From positions 108,908,662-108,972,661 of the forward strand of contig JAZBQD010000030.1 of assembly GCA_036583965.1 (NCBI GenBank): a stretch of DNA of 64,000 nucleotides, given 5' to 3'. This document shows positions 37,129 to 48,456 of this stretch, in pieces. Position 1 is the first letter of the stretch; the number at the start of each line of letters is the position of its first letter. The stretch comes from Prunella strophiata (Eukaryota > Chordata > Aves > Passeriformes > Prunellidae). The notes under the pieces are model-generated. The model saw only the letters and a list, made by a program, of their open reading frames with translations, was not told the DNA's origin and searched no databases. A program made the position numbers and the translations under genes.

Positions 37129-37138
37129 GCGCATGCGC
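37129..37138. promoter_or_regulatory. Perfect NRF1 palindrome GCGCATGCGC
   Basis: The ten-base palindrome is the ideal NRF1 site and lies about 103 bases upstream of the FUNDC1 ATG. FUNDC1 is reported in mammals as a PGC-1alpha/NRF1 target, so a conserved nuclear-mitochondrial control point is a reasonable inference. Confidence 0.75.
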
Positions 37139-37213
37139 CTCCCGCCATCCCCCGCGGTGTCCCTGAGGGGCGCTGAGGGGAGCGGGGCTGCGCTGTGGGG
37201 AACGTGGGGTGTC

Positions 37214-37860
37214 CCGAGCTGCAAGGGACCCGCAAGGATCTGCGAGTCCTGCTGCTGCAGGAAGGATCCTGCCTAGGGAAGCGAGCCAGGGATCGTCGAA
37301 TCCAGCTGCCTGCAGGGATCAGCGAGTCCTGCTGCCTGCAGGGATCGTCGAATCCAGCTGCCTGCAGGGATCAGCGAGTCCAGCTGCCTGCAGGGATCAG
37401 CGAGTCCAGCTTGCCTGCCCTGCGCAGGACACCGCAAGATCCCACCATGTGCCTGAGAGTTGTCCAGCGCTTCTTGAGCTCTGCCAGGCTGGTGCTGTGA
37501 CCACTGCCCTGGGGAGCCTGTTCCAGTGCCCAGCCACCCTCTGGGGGAAGAACCTTAATCCAACCTAAACCTGCCCTGACACAACTCCAGGCCATTCCCT
37601 CGGGTCCTGTCACTGTCACCACAGAGCAGAGATCAGTGCCTGCCCCTCCTCTGCCCCTCAGGAGGAAGCTGTAACTGCACTGAGCCCTCAGCCTCCTCCA
37701 GGCTGAACAGACCAAGGGCCCTCAGCCACTCCTCACACGGCTTCCCCTCAAGGCCCTTCACCACCTTCGTTGCCCTCTTTGGGGTTCTCTCCAACAGTTC
37801 AATGTGTTTCCTGTGTTGTGGTGCCCAAAACCGCACAGAATATTTGAGCCTGTGCCGTGA
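37214..37860 (-). mobile_element. CR1 LINE fragment next to the FUNDC1 promoter
   Basis: The plus strand reads GAGCTGCAAGGGACCCGCAAGGATC, the 26-bp array, CAAGATCCCACCATGTGCCTGAGAG, GGGGAGCCTGTTCCAGTGCCCAGCCACCCTC, CCAGGCCATTCCCTCGGGTCCTGTCACTGTC and GGCTTCCCCTCAAGGCCCTTCACCACCTTCG. This is a minus-oriented CR1 3' region. Its 3' end lies only about 190 bases upstream of the FUNDC1 start. Confidence 0.9.
37290..37420. repeat. 26-bp minisatellite expanded inside the CR1
   Basis: Five units of GGATC(AG/GT)CGA(G/A)TCC(A/T)GCTGCCTGCAG begin at 37290, 37316, 37342, 37368 and 37394, and a more degenerate unit begins at 37236. The unit equals the CR1 segment around GGATCATCGAGTCCAGCTCCTG, so it is an internal amplification. 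Units alternate between GTCGAATCCAG and AGCGAGTCC types. Confidence 0.92.
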
Positions 37861-39430
37861 GGGGCTCATTGATCCCAGTGATGGGGGCAAGAACCCCAAA
37901 ACCTTCCCAATATCTCCAGCTGTGTGTGAGGAACAGAGCAGAGGCTGCAGGCATGGTTGGGCAGCAGCTGTGTGCCATGAGCCCCATAAAAATTAATAAC
38001 CAGAAAAAAACAAACACAAGGCCCCTCAAAGTACAAAGGTTAAAGCCAATGTGAGCTGTGAAACACTTGGAAAAAATTAAATTTGAGCCCTGGTGTGCTC
38101 CCTCCTTCAATGCATTGGTAGGGTTTCAATGGGCTAAAAGCCACATAATTGTATTTTATTACTTTTTTTTAATTGTGTGCAGCCATAACATAGAGGTGGC
38201 TGACACAGTAAGTGCACCTTCAGAGGCATTATCACAATATGAATGAAGAAAGCATCAATGAACAAAATTTATAAATAATAAAATTAAACACAAATTATTT
38301 AAAAGTGTTTACAGCTTCTCACTTGGACTCTTACACTGCCAATACACAAGACACACAATTATAATGGAAAAAATCCACTTTTCCCCATGTCACAAAGCTA
38401 TTTTTATGGAGTAAGCATTTAGGATTTTAATTAAACCCCTTAATTACACCAGCCTTTACAGACATACCAAAAGAGAGGAAAACATATCTTCCACAAGAAG
38501 GTCCTTTAGTCCGCTCTGAAACTGAAATTAGCATAAAAAACTTGAAATTAGTGTATAAAGTGGTTGTTTGCTTATTAAATTATTTTTATTACAAACATTT
38601 GCCGTCGTGATAAGCAGGTGACAGCATGCCAGACAGAACTGGTAATATATTGCTTTCTCTAAGATTTTCAACAGATATGTTCCTATATGGAACACAGATT
38701 TGTCTCTTATGATTTGTTTTGACAAACACTGTGCATCTTGGGAGTTTTCTTGCTTAAGCATAAAATTGGTGGGTTTTGTATTCACTTCCCAGTCAGTAAC
38801 AAAGTGTTTATTCACTTTTCCCAGTCAGATGCCAGTGAGGTAAGGGAGGTGACCAGAAAGTTTTGCTCAGGTTGTGTGAGCCTGGCTATTTTTGTACCTT
38901 TTGTTGCTTGAATTCTTAATATTTGGCTTCCCTATTTTTAACTATGATCAGTTAAAAATAGCAGCACTTCACAGATGACTTTCCCCGTGTCTGTACAAAC
39001 AATTATATTAATTTCCTTTCAGAACAGGGAGATGTATATAATTAGCACTTTTAAAATATTAGAAGCTGTGTTGTGTTCTACATGCAGCTTCTGTTTGCCT
39101 CCCTTTGCTCCCCTCTTGCCAAGTCAGGGCAGTGTGACAAGTGGCAGGGAAGGAATTTAGGAAGGACCCTTTTGGCAGGTTTTGGGCTTGTGGTATCTCT
39201 GTTCTGGGATCAGGATGCACCCCTTGCCCAGCACAAGACATTTCCCAGTGGGTTCCAGCTGTGTGGGATGCAGTGGTGCCCCCAGCCCTGGTGCTCAGCC
39301 CTGCCTGCTCCTGGTGCTGGGAATGAGCCTGGTGTCTGCCCAGGATCTGCAGGCACTGCCTGGGGGATTGGCTCTGTGCTTGCTTGGAGATGCCATCAGG
39401 ATTTGTCAGAGGTCTCTCAGGAGCTCCAGA
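37861..39430. other. Intergenic, no gene seen
   Basis: AT-rich unique sequence to about 39050, then GC-richer sequence up to the LTR. One perfect 12-bp-arm inverted repeat occurs at 38932-38961. No gene is supported. Confidence 0.55.
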
Positions 39431-39441
39431 TGACCCCAATC

Positions 39442-40100
39442 TGTTACAAAGTCTCTGTGTCCCAGCCCAAGAACCAAAGAAGGAGTCAGGAGTCTTCTTG
39501 TGCAGTTTTCCAGGTTGTTTATTATTTCTTATCTAACAAATTTTTTCCCTGACCAGCTGAGGTCTGTTCAGCAGGTCAGTCCCAGGCACACTGCCCACCT
39601 CTGGGGTGGTGTAGTCTTTTTATACTAAAAACTACCTGTACATTATTTACAGTTATTTTCCAATACCTATCACCCATGTTACAGAGTCTCACTCTACTCT
39701 AAGCCAATCCAAAAGTGCCACCATCACCCAGAAGATGGAGGCTGTGAAGAAGGAGAAAGAAGGACAGAACACACCCAAATTCCTTCCATCTTGACCCCTG
39801 AACCCTTATTCTAAAAAACCCCAAAATTCTACTTTTTCACCCTGTGATAAGCTAATTATTACTCTACTTAATTTTTGTGGCTTGCAACTCTTCATATAAG
39901 GTTGGTAATTTTTTCCATGGCTCAAAATCAAAGGCACAGGGGTCTTGGGCTCTGTGCCAAGGCCTTTGAGCCCCCTGCCAGGGGCTGGAGCCATCCAGGG
40001 CAGCCCAGAGGGATGTCCTGGGTTCCCACAAGGATTCTTCTTGCTTCTAACAAAATCCATATCCCTGTGCAGAGACAGCAAACCTCATGGCTCCAGAGAC
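39442..40100 (-). mobile_element. Solo LTR of an endogenous retrovirus, minus strand (boundaries approximate)
   Basis: Read on the minus strand, the block has a TATA-like TAGTATAAAAAG about 80 bases before an AATAAACAACC polyadenylation signal (39526-39516). It is followed by GGTTCTTGGGCTGGGACACAGAG and ends in TTTGTAACA (39450-39442). A TATA box, closely following polyadenylation signal and CA end are the layout of a retroviral LTR. The sequence resembles a high-copy passerine LTR family. No gag, pol or env sequence accompanies it. The 5' boundary and target-site duplication could not be fixed. Confidence 0.7.
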
Positions 40101-40959
40101 CAAGAATAACTGGGAGAGCTTTTACCAACCCCACTGTGATGTATAAAATTCCCCAAGCCCATCCAAATCTCATGCACACCTGATGCCTCCTTCAAGCTAT
40201 TCATGGCAGATTCTGACAGGATTTTCCAAGGAAAGGTAGACAATTTAAACTCAGGCCACATTTTGGCTTCACCCTTAAAGATTCTTCAGGGACAAAATGT
40301 TTTTCAGATACAAAAGGTATCATCAGAAGGACTGCACAGAAAATTGCTGTCTTTGCTCTATGAGCGCTGCCTACAAGTTCAGGCTGTGCAGCCACCCTCT
40401 GTCCTTGTACCTGTGACAAGCAGTTCACTGTCACAGCTTGCAAAGGAACATGCATGGCACACACATACCTTACAAATAATAAAAATCTCCACAATAAGTT
40501 ACCAAAACCCCCAAAACCCCAAAAAGCAGAAGAGAGCTCCCCAGTCTTCAAATGCCTGTGTGACTCTAATCCTAGCAGCTTCTTTGTGCTGCTGACCAGA
40601 ATTCCAAACTGGGACACACATCCTTTAATTTTTTACCATCTTGCATGATTAATTATAAAAACTAAAGTCAGCACACACTGCCAGCCATCTCCACTAGGCC
40701 TTACTTGTGAGTGAAACTTATATTCTCTTCAGGTTTAACCAAGTAAATGCAGTCAGAATGACCTGGCAAGTAAAGGTGTTGGAGCAAATGGATGATTCCT
40801 TTTTAAAAACCTGAGTGGGCATACTGTTATTCAAAGCTGAGTTGGCAGGAAAATGTCAGAGAAATGTCTGGGAAGGAATTTGGGTTCTAAGTCCATCAAG
40901 ATCCTGGGCAAGGGCTGTTGTGGGGCAATAATCCTGAGCTGTTAATGCAAGTAGGAAGG

Positions 40960-41292
40960 TTCCATGACTTCCTGACAGAGAGCAGTGCAGGGGCAGGCAC
41001 TGATCTCTTCTCTGAGGTGGCCAGGGACAGAACCTGAGGGAATGCCATGAAGTTGTCTCAGGGGAGCTTCAGTTTGGATGTCAGGAAAAGATTTTTCCCC
41101 CAGAGGGTGGTTAGGCACTGGAATAGGCTCCCCAGGGCTGTGGTCACAGCTCCAAGCCTGACAGAGCTCAAGGGGCATTTGAACAACGCTCTCAGGCACA
41201 TGGTTGGATTCTTGTGGATGGACCAGAAGCTGGACTTTGATGGTCCTTATGGGTCCCTTCCAACTCAGGATATTCCATGATTCTGTGATGTT
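40960..41292 (+). mobile_element. CR1 LINE 3' fragment, plus strand
   Basis: It reads TCTCAGGGGAGCTTCAGTTTGGATGTCAGG, GTTAGGCACTGGAATAGGCTCCCCAGGGCTGTGG, GGTCCTTATGGGTCCCTTCCAACTCAGG, then TCCATGATTCTGTGATG. The 77-codon open frame at 41047 is a translation of the CR1 3' region, not a gene. Confidence 0.9.
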
Positions 41293-41319
41293 AAAATGAA
41301 GATAATCCTCCCTGTAATT

Positions 41320-41366
41320 ATGATGTTAACAAATACACATCCATGATGTTAAAAAATACACATCCT
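41320..41366. repeat. Short tandem duplication, 23-bp unit
   Basis: Two adjacent copies of ATGATGTTAA(C/A)AAATACACATCC. Confidence 0.85.
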
Positions 41367-41569
41367 TGTATCTCCTGCCATCTCCATGTGAGATTTTGGA
41401 TGCCTTGCTTGAATTGCTTGTCTTCAACCTTCCTTTGTCACTTTTCTTTGTAAAATGTTTGTTGTGAGATTTAACAAAATTTAATTATGAGAATTTTTTT
41501 CTTGTTTGTGAACGTCATTAAATTCTGCTGTTCAGTTTTGTACCACTCTATAACAGCCTCCTTTATCTT

Positions 41570-41632
41570 AGAATCACAGAATCATTTCAGTTGGAAAAGA
41601 GCTTTAACATGATCGAGCCCAACCATAAATCT
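41570..41632 (-). mobile_element. Short CR1 3' terminus, minus strand
   Basis: The plus strand reads AGAATCACAGAATCATTTCAGTTGGAAAAGAGC then ATCGAGCCCAACC, the reversed last 60 bases of CR1. Confidence 0.8.
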
Positions 41633-44600
41633 TAATTCATTTATCCTAACGAAATTTAAGTTATAAATTCCCACCACAATCCATGTATGAGTGGAGGACA
41701 AAGGGGCAGAGAAAGATATGTCTGTTTTCTCCATTAACTAACAGGAGTTTAAATTGTCTCTTGCTGAAGAATTCAACTGATACAAAAAGAAAAAACAAGT
41801 TTAGTGTGCTGTGGAAGGCGTTTAAACTGGTAATAACCAAATACATCACCCAGGTAAGGTGCACTGGATCTACAGCACCTGTATTTTACTTATTAAACAA
41901 AACTGATGGTTACTGTCAGGTCATGCTGCAGCAGGACACATTCCCATGACCCTAGCCTGGAAAAGTTAGGAAATAAAAATAAAAAGTTAAGGGGGGGATT
42001 GTTCTTTTTGTTTGCTATATTGTTAATGATGCAAGCTGATTATCCATTAAGCTTTTGATCTCAGCTCTGGTGAGTTACCAGGCTTGGGCTGGAGCACAGA
42101 GCTCTGACTGTGCCCTCCTGCTGTTGTGTGAATCCCCTGCATGCGCTGGGATGGTCGGTGTGCCGTGCCTGTGGAAAAACGCTGGGATCACGGCCAGGGG
42201 GGAGCCAGGGCAGCCGAGCTTGGGGCAGAGCCCTCCTGGGGCGGAGCTGAGCTCATCATTCCTTTGGGATCTCCCCTGGAGGCAGCGGGAGGGAGCAGAA
42301 TGCAGGAGGTGACTGCAGTGACTCAGGAAGGTTCATCTTGCACAGTCAAAATGCTTAATAAAAACCGGAGTGTTCAGCTAAATTTGAGGCTTCGTGTGAT
42401 TGCCCAGGCAAATGAAGGGCAGCAAGGGGAACTGAATCTTAAAAAGTCTTGCAAGGCTCTGGAAGGTTGTCTTCAATCTGATATAGGTGTCTCTTCAATC
42501 TGATATAGGTCTCTCTTTAAAAGTTTTAAAAGTTTAAAACTTTTCTCCACATTCAAAGTGACTTTTTTTTTTTTTTTTAATGAAAGGATTCTGCCAAGTC
42601 TGTGTTCTTAATTTGCTGTTTTCTTGTCAGTAAAACATAAAAGATTTTTAATTATCTGGAGGTAACCTTTTGTTTACTGTATGTCCATGTTATAAAATTT
42701 CAGAAAAGTGTGCTGGCTGTAGAACTGCATTATTTTAGAGAAGTTCTTTAAACAGCTTTTAGCTGTGATCATGAATGTAATGATATATTTTGATTTAAAG
42801 TTGTCCTTCAGAGATAAATATCCAATTCCCTTGGTAAATCCTGTAGGTATTCTGGAGTTCCCTGCTGCTGTCACTCAAGTACTCGGACAAACCAACGGAG
42901 AGAGCGAGAACAGACTGATAGTCTGGCAGTCTGTCTTGCCAAGCAAATGTAAGGAATTACTTTTTAGAGGAGCTGTGATGATGAATCAATCACACACACC
43001 ACTTCCACAGCTAACACATGTTCCTATTTTCTGTAGCATAAGTGCACATAAACAATGAAATGAAAAATGAAACTTCTTTGCATGGCTTTTTACAAAGTTA
43101 AGGGTAACAGGGTAATGACTAGGCAGGGCAGATTTAGGAAAAAATCCACACTGAAAAAGTTGAAGACCCTCCAGAAATACCATCTAAGAGGTGAAGAGCC
43201 CAAAGAATTTCAGATTTTTCTGTTTGTGAAGGCCTGCACCAAGAAAAGGTTAAAAATCCTAAACTGAAGGGAAACATGGTAATAATGTTTTTCATTTTCT
43301 TGCAAGAAACAAAAAGCAATACAGAACCGTAATGAGTAAACACTAGACAGCACACAAAGAGAAAGGATAATTACAGTGAGTCATCACTGCTGGCAAGGAA
43401 AACCTTTGATCAGATGCTGCTGTGCCAGGCACAGGTAGCCTTCACTGAAACACCTGGCTGCTCTCAGGTCACCTCAAGCTTATGAAGAGCCCTCCTACAG
43501 CTTCTTCTTCCGTGCTGCCTGGTTTTGGCTGGGATCAAACTAAACACATTTTCCCAGATAACTGAAAACAGGCCAAGACAGTCAAACATGAGACTCCCAG
43601 AGTACAGGGCTGCCTCAACTGCCCCGTTCCCCACGGCTGTATCCCCTTCCTAGATGGAGATCTTGAAATAACATCTCTCTGGCCAAAGGACCAGCTTGCT
43701 TTAGTGACCCTGAGATCAGGGGAACTGGATTTGTTTCCAAGGGTAATTCTCCTGCAGAGATTGAGGCCCCTGGCAACTGGGGAGACAGCCTGACAAGCTA
43801 GAGAGGCATTCCTTATTGTGTTTGTGTGCAGTAACTGTAATTCATCACCAAGACTTTCCTAACTTTACAGAGGCAATGCCAAACAAAATTTAAATAATGT
43901 CTTTATAACAAAGCTTGTCTTGAAAGATTGCCCAAAGGATCAGACTCTCATTCAGTTACCTCTCAAAGCTCAATAATAATGAAATAACTGTATCATAGCA
44001 TTGTTTCCAGTAGCACTGTTAATTTTTCCAGGTTTTAAATACTCAGATCTTGATTTCTCATAAAATCCTAATGCAGTTTGACAAAAATTGAAAGCAGCCA
44101 TTGCCCCTGATAAAACTGTTCAAAGACAGATGACATTCACATTTTCCTCCTGGTTTTCTCCAGTATTTGTTTCTGTGGAAGTATTGTATTGTATCCACCA
44201 TGACTCATCGCCACTGACCACCTTCAGCACCTACAGTCTCTACAAGGACTTGATAATGATTTTTGCAGAGTGAGAGCCTCACCCTCCTAAAGAAAACCAA
44301 GCCCTACTCTGCAGAGCTTCCAGCACATGGCAAGACAGAGGCCATGCCATCTACTGAAGCTGTTTGGGACGTAGTTCAGAGTTAAACATCTGTAGAAGCA
44401 GCAATCCTGACTCTCTGATTGAACCTGAAAGTGATATGGGTAGGGATTAGAGGGATTGTGTTAATTCCTTCCTGTCATTAAGTCAATGAGCAAGACATAC
44501 AGGCTGTATCTAGAAAAGTTTTTGTGCCTTGCATTTCCTGGCAGTGACACCATCTGCCCAATCCCACAGGCTGCAGCAGCAGTGACAGAGAGGTAGCAAT

Positions 44601-44909
44601 GGCTCAGTCCAGCCATTGGTGTTTGAATGGTGTTCTCACTGAGTGTCCTCCAGAATTCCTCAGAGGAGGAAGGAGAAGTGTAGGATATTTGCTTGGTCCA
44701 CTGTCCAGCTGGAATCTAAACAAGCACGTAGAGTTCTCTAGTCTGCTCTTGTAGTCACAAACCACAGATTCACTCAGAAGAGGGCAAGCAAAACCAAAAG
44801 CCAGGGTGACTTCTCAGAGGAATCTCCCTGAGCTCATTTTTAAAATTGTTTCATACTGAGGGCTCTTTCTAGGTATTTGTCAGATGGAACATTAGAAACT
44901 GGACTGATA
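41633..44909. other. Intergenic, no gene seen
   Basis: Mostly AT-rich. A GC- and CpG-richer island at about 42060-42330 stands out. A 20-bp direct duplication (TCTTCAATCTGATATAGGT) occurs at 42470-42510 and a 16-T run near 42563. No exon with recognisable protein is seen. Confidence 0.5.
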
Positions 44910-45215
44910 GGACAAGAAGTAATGGGTTCAGATTGAAAGAGACAAAAATTGGGTAACATATGCAGAAGAAATTCTTTACTGTGAGGCTGGTGAGGTCCCT
45001 GGCACAGGTTGCCCAGAGAAATTGTGGATGCCCCGTCCCTGGGAGTGTTCAAGGCCAGGTCAGATGGAGCTCTCAGCAATCTGGTCTAGTGAAAGGTGTC
45101 CTTGCTTATGGCAGTGATTTGGAACTGTGTGTCCATTAAGGTCCCCTAAAGATCTAAACCCAAAAACTGCGTGATCTTTAAGGTCTCTTCCAACCCAAAC
45201 CACTCTGTGATTGCA
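44910..45215 (+). mobile_element. CR1 LINE 3' fragment, plus strand
   Basis: It reads GGACAAGAAGTAATGGGTTCAG, AGAAATTCTTTACTGTGAGGCTGGTGAGG, GGCACAGGTTGCCCAGAGAAATTGTGGATGCCCC and TTCAAGGCCAGGTCAGATGGAGC, then ACCCAAACCACTCTGTGATTG. The end contains a partial internal repeat (GATCT, AACCCAAA twice). It preserves the GGCACAGGTTGCCC junction sequence that is disrupted at the satellite locus. Confidence 0.9.
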
Positions 45216-45864
45216 TGGCAAGCCCCATTTTGAACATGGAACTTGTTTGCTCCCTTTTTATTGTACACCAAGGCTTTCCTGGTGTTCTCCAGGGAGTTGT
45301 GTGGAGGCTGCATTGGCAGCTGCTGACAGCCAACTGCTGACAGCTTCCAGTGCTCAGCACATGGGAGCTGCACAAGCACAGGTCATGCAGGAGGAGGAGG
45401 TTATGGAGAAGCAGTTCTTGGACAGTCTCCAGCATCTGCATAAAAAGATGCAGGAAGCAGAGACAGACATCCCGATCCAAAGGAGAAGGGGAGTCCTTCT
45501 GTGTGTGTACATTTCTATATGTTATGTGTGGTAAGATCAGGAGTGACACAGCTCAAAACCTTTCTGTGTCCATTTACCTCAACTTTGCCATTTCTAAAGA
45601 CATGGATGCTTTCAGGGCTGCCCCATGATGGAAAAGCATGGATGCTTTTGTTGCCAGGATCTTTTCTGTGTCAGCATTAAGCTCCAGAGGCCAAGACAGG
45701 TGTGCTCTGGGACTCTGCCTCTCTGAGGTGGTGCTCACTCGTCAGTGTGATCCACAGAGCTGCTCCAAAAAAGGAACAATGGTCTTTGAATCTCCACATC
45801 ATTCACACTCATGTGGTCACCACTCACAGCATCCTCCAGAGGGAACTGCAGCAGAGATGCACAT

Positions 45865-46062
45865 CGGGGGAACAGGAGGAATTTCTTATGAAAGGGTTGG
45901 AATGGCTGCCCAGGGAGGTGGTGGAGTCACCATCCCTGAGGGTGTTCAAGAAACAACTGGATGTGGCACTCAGTGCTCTGGGCTGGGTGCCAAGGTGGTG
46001 ATGGGTCAAAGGTTGGACTCAATTATCTCAGAGGTCTTTTCCAATCTCTCTGATTCTGTGCT
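45865..46062 (+). mobile_element. CR1 LINE 3' fragment, plus strand
   Basis: It reads AGGAGGAATTTCTTATGAAAGGGTTGGAATGGCTGCCCAGGGAGGTGGTGGAGTCACCATCCC, then CAAAGGTTGGACTCAATTATCTCAGAGGTCTTTTCC. The subtype is close to the copy at 2140-2515. Confidence 0.88.
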
Positions 46063-47822
46063 CCACAGGGGCCTCACCCCAGAGTTACCAGGAAGGTGAT
46101 GAAACCAGGAAGGATGTTGTGATAACGATCACTAGTGTAGATGCACTTTTTCTTACTCATGACATATCACTGAAGTTAAAAAGTAAACTAGTGAGGGGGT
46201 GATAAAGCTGGGCATCAGCAGCTCAATATTTGTGAAATACAACTTCACAGCACATTGTCTATAAACTTTGTTTTGCAGTGTTTGTTTTATGGTTTTGCTT
46301 ATTTATATTTTGCATATTTTATGTGCATTCTATATCCCATAGGCAATTTCTGCATTCAGTTCAGCTTTTTTTTCCCTTCTGATTGATCAGGACCAGTAAG
46401 TAACCTGTAGAAAATTTGTTTGTTCTATTTGTTCCTGTCTTCTTCCTAAATGTTTGATGAGTGGGTGATTTGTTTGTGCTGTCATTACAAAAACCATATG
46501 TTGATGTGGTCTTATGGGGGAGTGTTTTTATTATTTTAAGAGTTCAACTAAGGATGTTTCCAAAGGAGTCATAATTGCTCTTCTAAGTACAAAGGCTGAA
46601 CAATGACTGGCTTACAAATAATGCCAAAAATCTGCTCAGCTCAGTCTAATTATTTCAAAGACTAAAATCTGTTTCTCAGAAATGTCTTCTTTCCACTGTC
46701 TGAACTTTTTAATATACTAAGAAATTTATATTTCTGGAAGTTCTTTATGTTCATAGTCCCTTGGAGCAAAGAAAAGTATCCAATTTTTCCTGTACATCTC
46801 AATGTACGCAAAAATCCTAAGGCTGCCCCTGTCTTGATGTGAAATTTATTGTGCCCCAGAATAACCAGTGCTGGGGGTTTGGCTGTGCTTTCATGGCTGT
46901 GATCAAAACTGGAGGGAATTTTCTGCTGGGAGACTGGTGCCTGTGCTGATGCCATCTGCTCAGTGCTCCTGGAAACACCTTGTGAGGCTGTTTGGTGTCA
47001 CAGATGAGCAGGACACCAGGTCCTGACATGGGTGGTGTCAATCTCCTCCATAAATAGGAGATTCCCACTGACACCTGGGGGACTGCATGAAGTACAAGGA
47101 ATGCACCATGAGTGTAATTGCAGTAAAAACAATCCCAAAATTGTCTGGTCTGTAAGGGAATAGCTGCTATCCTGGCAAAAGGAGACTCTGTGGAAGTGCC
47201 TCAGTGGCCAGTAAAGGCTGCTGAAGAGGGAGGTATATGGTAGAGATTCACCTATATATTTTATATCTAAAATATTAAATAACAACTATTATTCAGTGCT
47301 GCAGGAGTAAAGAAAATGAAGAGAGGAAAATAGCTGTGCAGCTGGCCAAGACCTTGAAAAGGACAGGCTCTTCAAAACAGTTTTCAGAAAAACAATTTCA
47401 AACCTCCCTGCTGCAAAGCCTCCTACACAGCCCTTGCAGAGAACCTTTCAGAGGAGAACTTTAAACAAAGGAGAGCAATCGTGTGGCCACGTTTTGAGAG
47501 CAGCAATGTGGCAAATAAATGCTACTCATTTATAGGTGCACAGCAGCCAAAATCTGTTACTGATGAAGCTGATTTCTTGTGGGTTGCAAGGAAGAATTAA
47601 CAGGGGGGGAAAGCAGAAAATGCTAATTCTGCAGCGAGGGACAACATGCCATGCTAAGTGTCATGCTAATGTACTTTGAAAACATATGTGTGTATATGAA
47701 ATTTAAATGTTACATAAACCATGCATATATTATTATAAATGCCATTAGATTGTAAATATTATCTGAGATAAATGTGCATGGACTTCAATTTTTTTGTCTG
47801 TATATATATGTATATATATATA
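46063..47822. other. Intergenic, no gene seen
   Basis: Unique AT-rich DNA ending in a (TA)n stretch at about 47800-47822. Confidence 0.55.
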
Positions 47823-48184
47823 ACCTTAGATGGACTAACTGGCAGGGGGTTAGAACTAGATGGTTTTTAAGCCATTTGACCCTTTTGACCCAGATAATTC
47901 TATAGTTTTATGAAAATAGTAATAGATAATTTTTTTTTTGTGAAGGATTCCTTTATGGAATTTCTTGGTCCATGTTTGCTGGCCTCCAGAAAGATCTTGT
48001 GCTGATGACTGACTTTTAGAATATCATGATCAAGAGATCCTGAGGGTCTGGAAGGTGATGTGAATGAAAACTCTGTCACAGTTCTTGGCTGAGGAATAGG
48101 AAGTTGTGTTGCTGGCTTTACTCTTCATCCAGGTTCATCATGGCAAAGTGCAGTAGCCTTTAAAAAATGGTTCAGGCTGGGTCA
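47823..48184. repeat. Direct duplication, copy 1
   Basis: This copy is near-identical to 48457-48820. The only difference I see is the length of a T-run (10 versus 12). It starts at ACCTTAGATGG with a degraded CR1 3' terminus (GGGGGTTAGAACTAGATGGTTTTTAAG) and ends at GGCTGGGTCA. A (TA)n tract borders it on both sides. Confidence 0.95.
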
Positions 48185-48456
48185 TCTATATATATATATA
48201 TAATATGTAAAATTAAGATCTGTAAAATCTGTATTATTAGATTATTGGTGAAATGAACTGTTTCTTTTTCTCCCTGATCCAGCAAAATTACAGAGGAAGT
48301 TGGTCCAGTGGTCAAAGCTGTTCAGATGTTATTTTGTCTCAGACCTCCTACATTGTGTAAGGTGGGGTCTCTATGCCTTACATGCTTAGAGACCAATGAT
48401 TTTAGAGGATAAATAATATATAACCTCAAATCCATAGTGATCAGGGCTAGCTGGAT

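Larger units (their letters stand above)
36470..37213 (-). promoter_or_regulatory. CpG-island promoter of FUNDC1
   Basis: This is a dense CpG block spanning exon 1, the 5' part of intron 1 and about 190 bases upstream. It contains GC boxes (GCCCCGCCCCGCCCCGCC at about 37083-37100), an NRF1 palindrome and a YY1-type motif at the ATG. No TATA box was seen. The upstream edge is a CR1 insertion. Confidence 0.8.

Noticed and set aside
36439..37224. 261-codon minus-strand open frame through the FUNDC1 promoter
   Set aside because: It reads through upstream CpG-island sequence, exon 1 and intron 1. The clean donor at 36995 and the downstream FUNDC1 exons show that the transcript is spliced instead.
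42765..43058. Possible exon with an acceptor-like CTGTAG before 42846
   Set aside because: The translated peptide is not recognisable, no matching donor-bounded exon follows, and nothing links it to a neighbouring gene.
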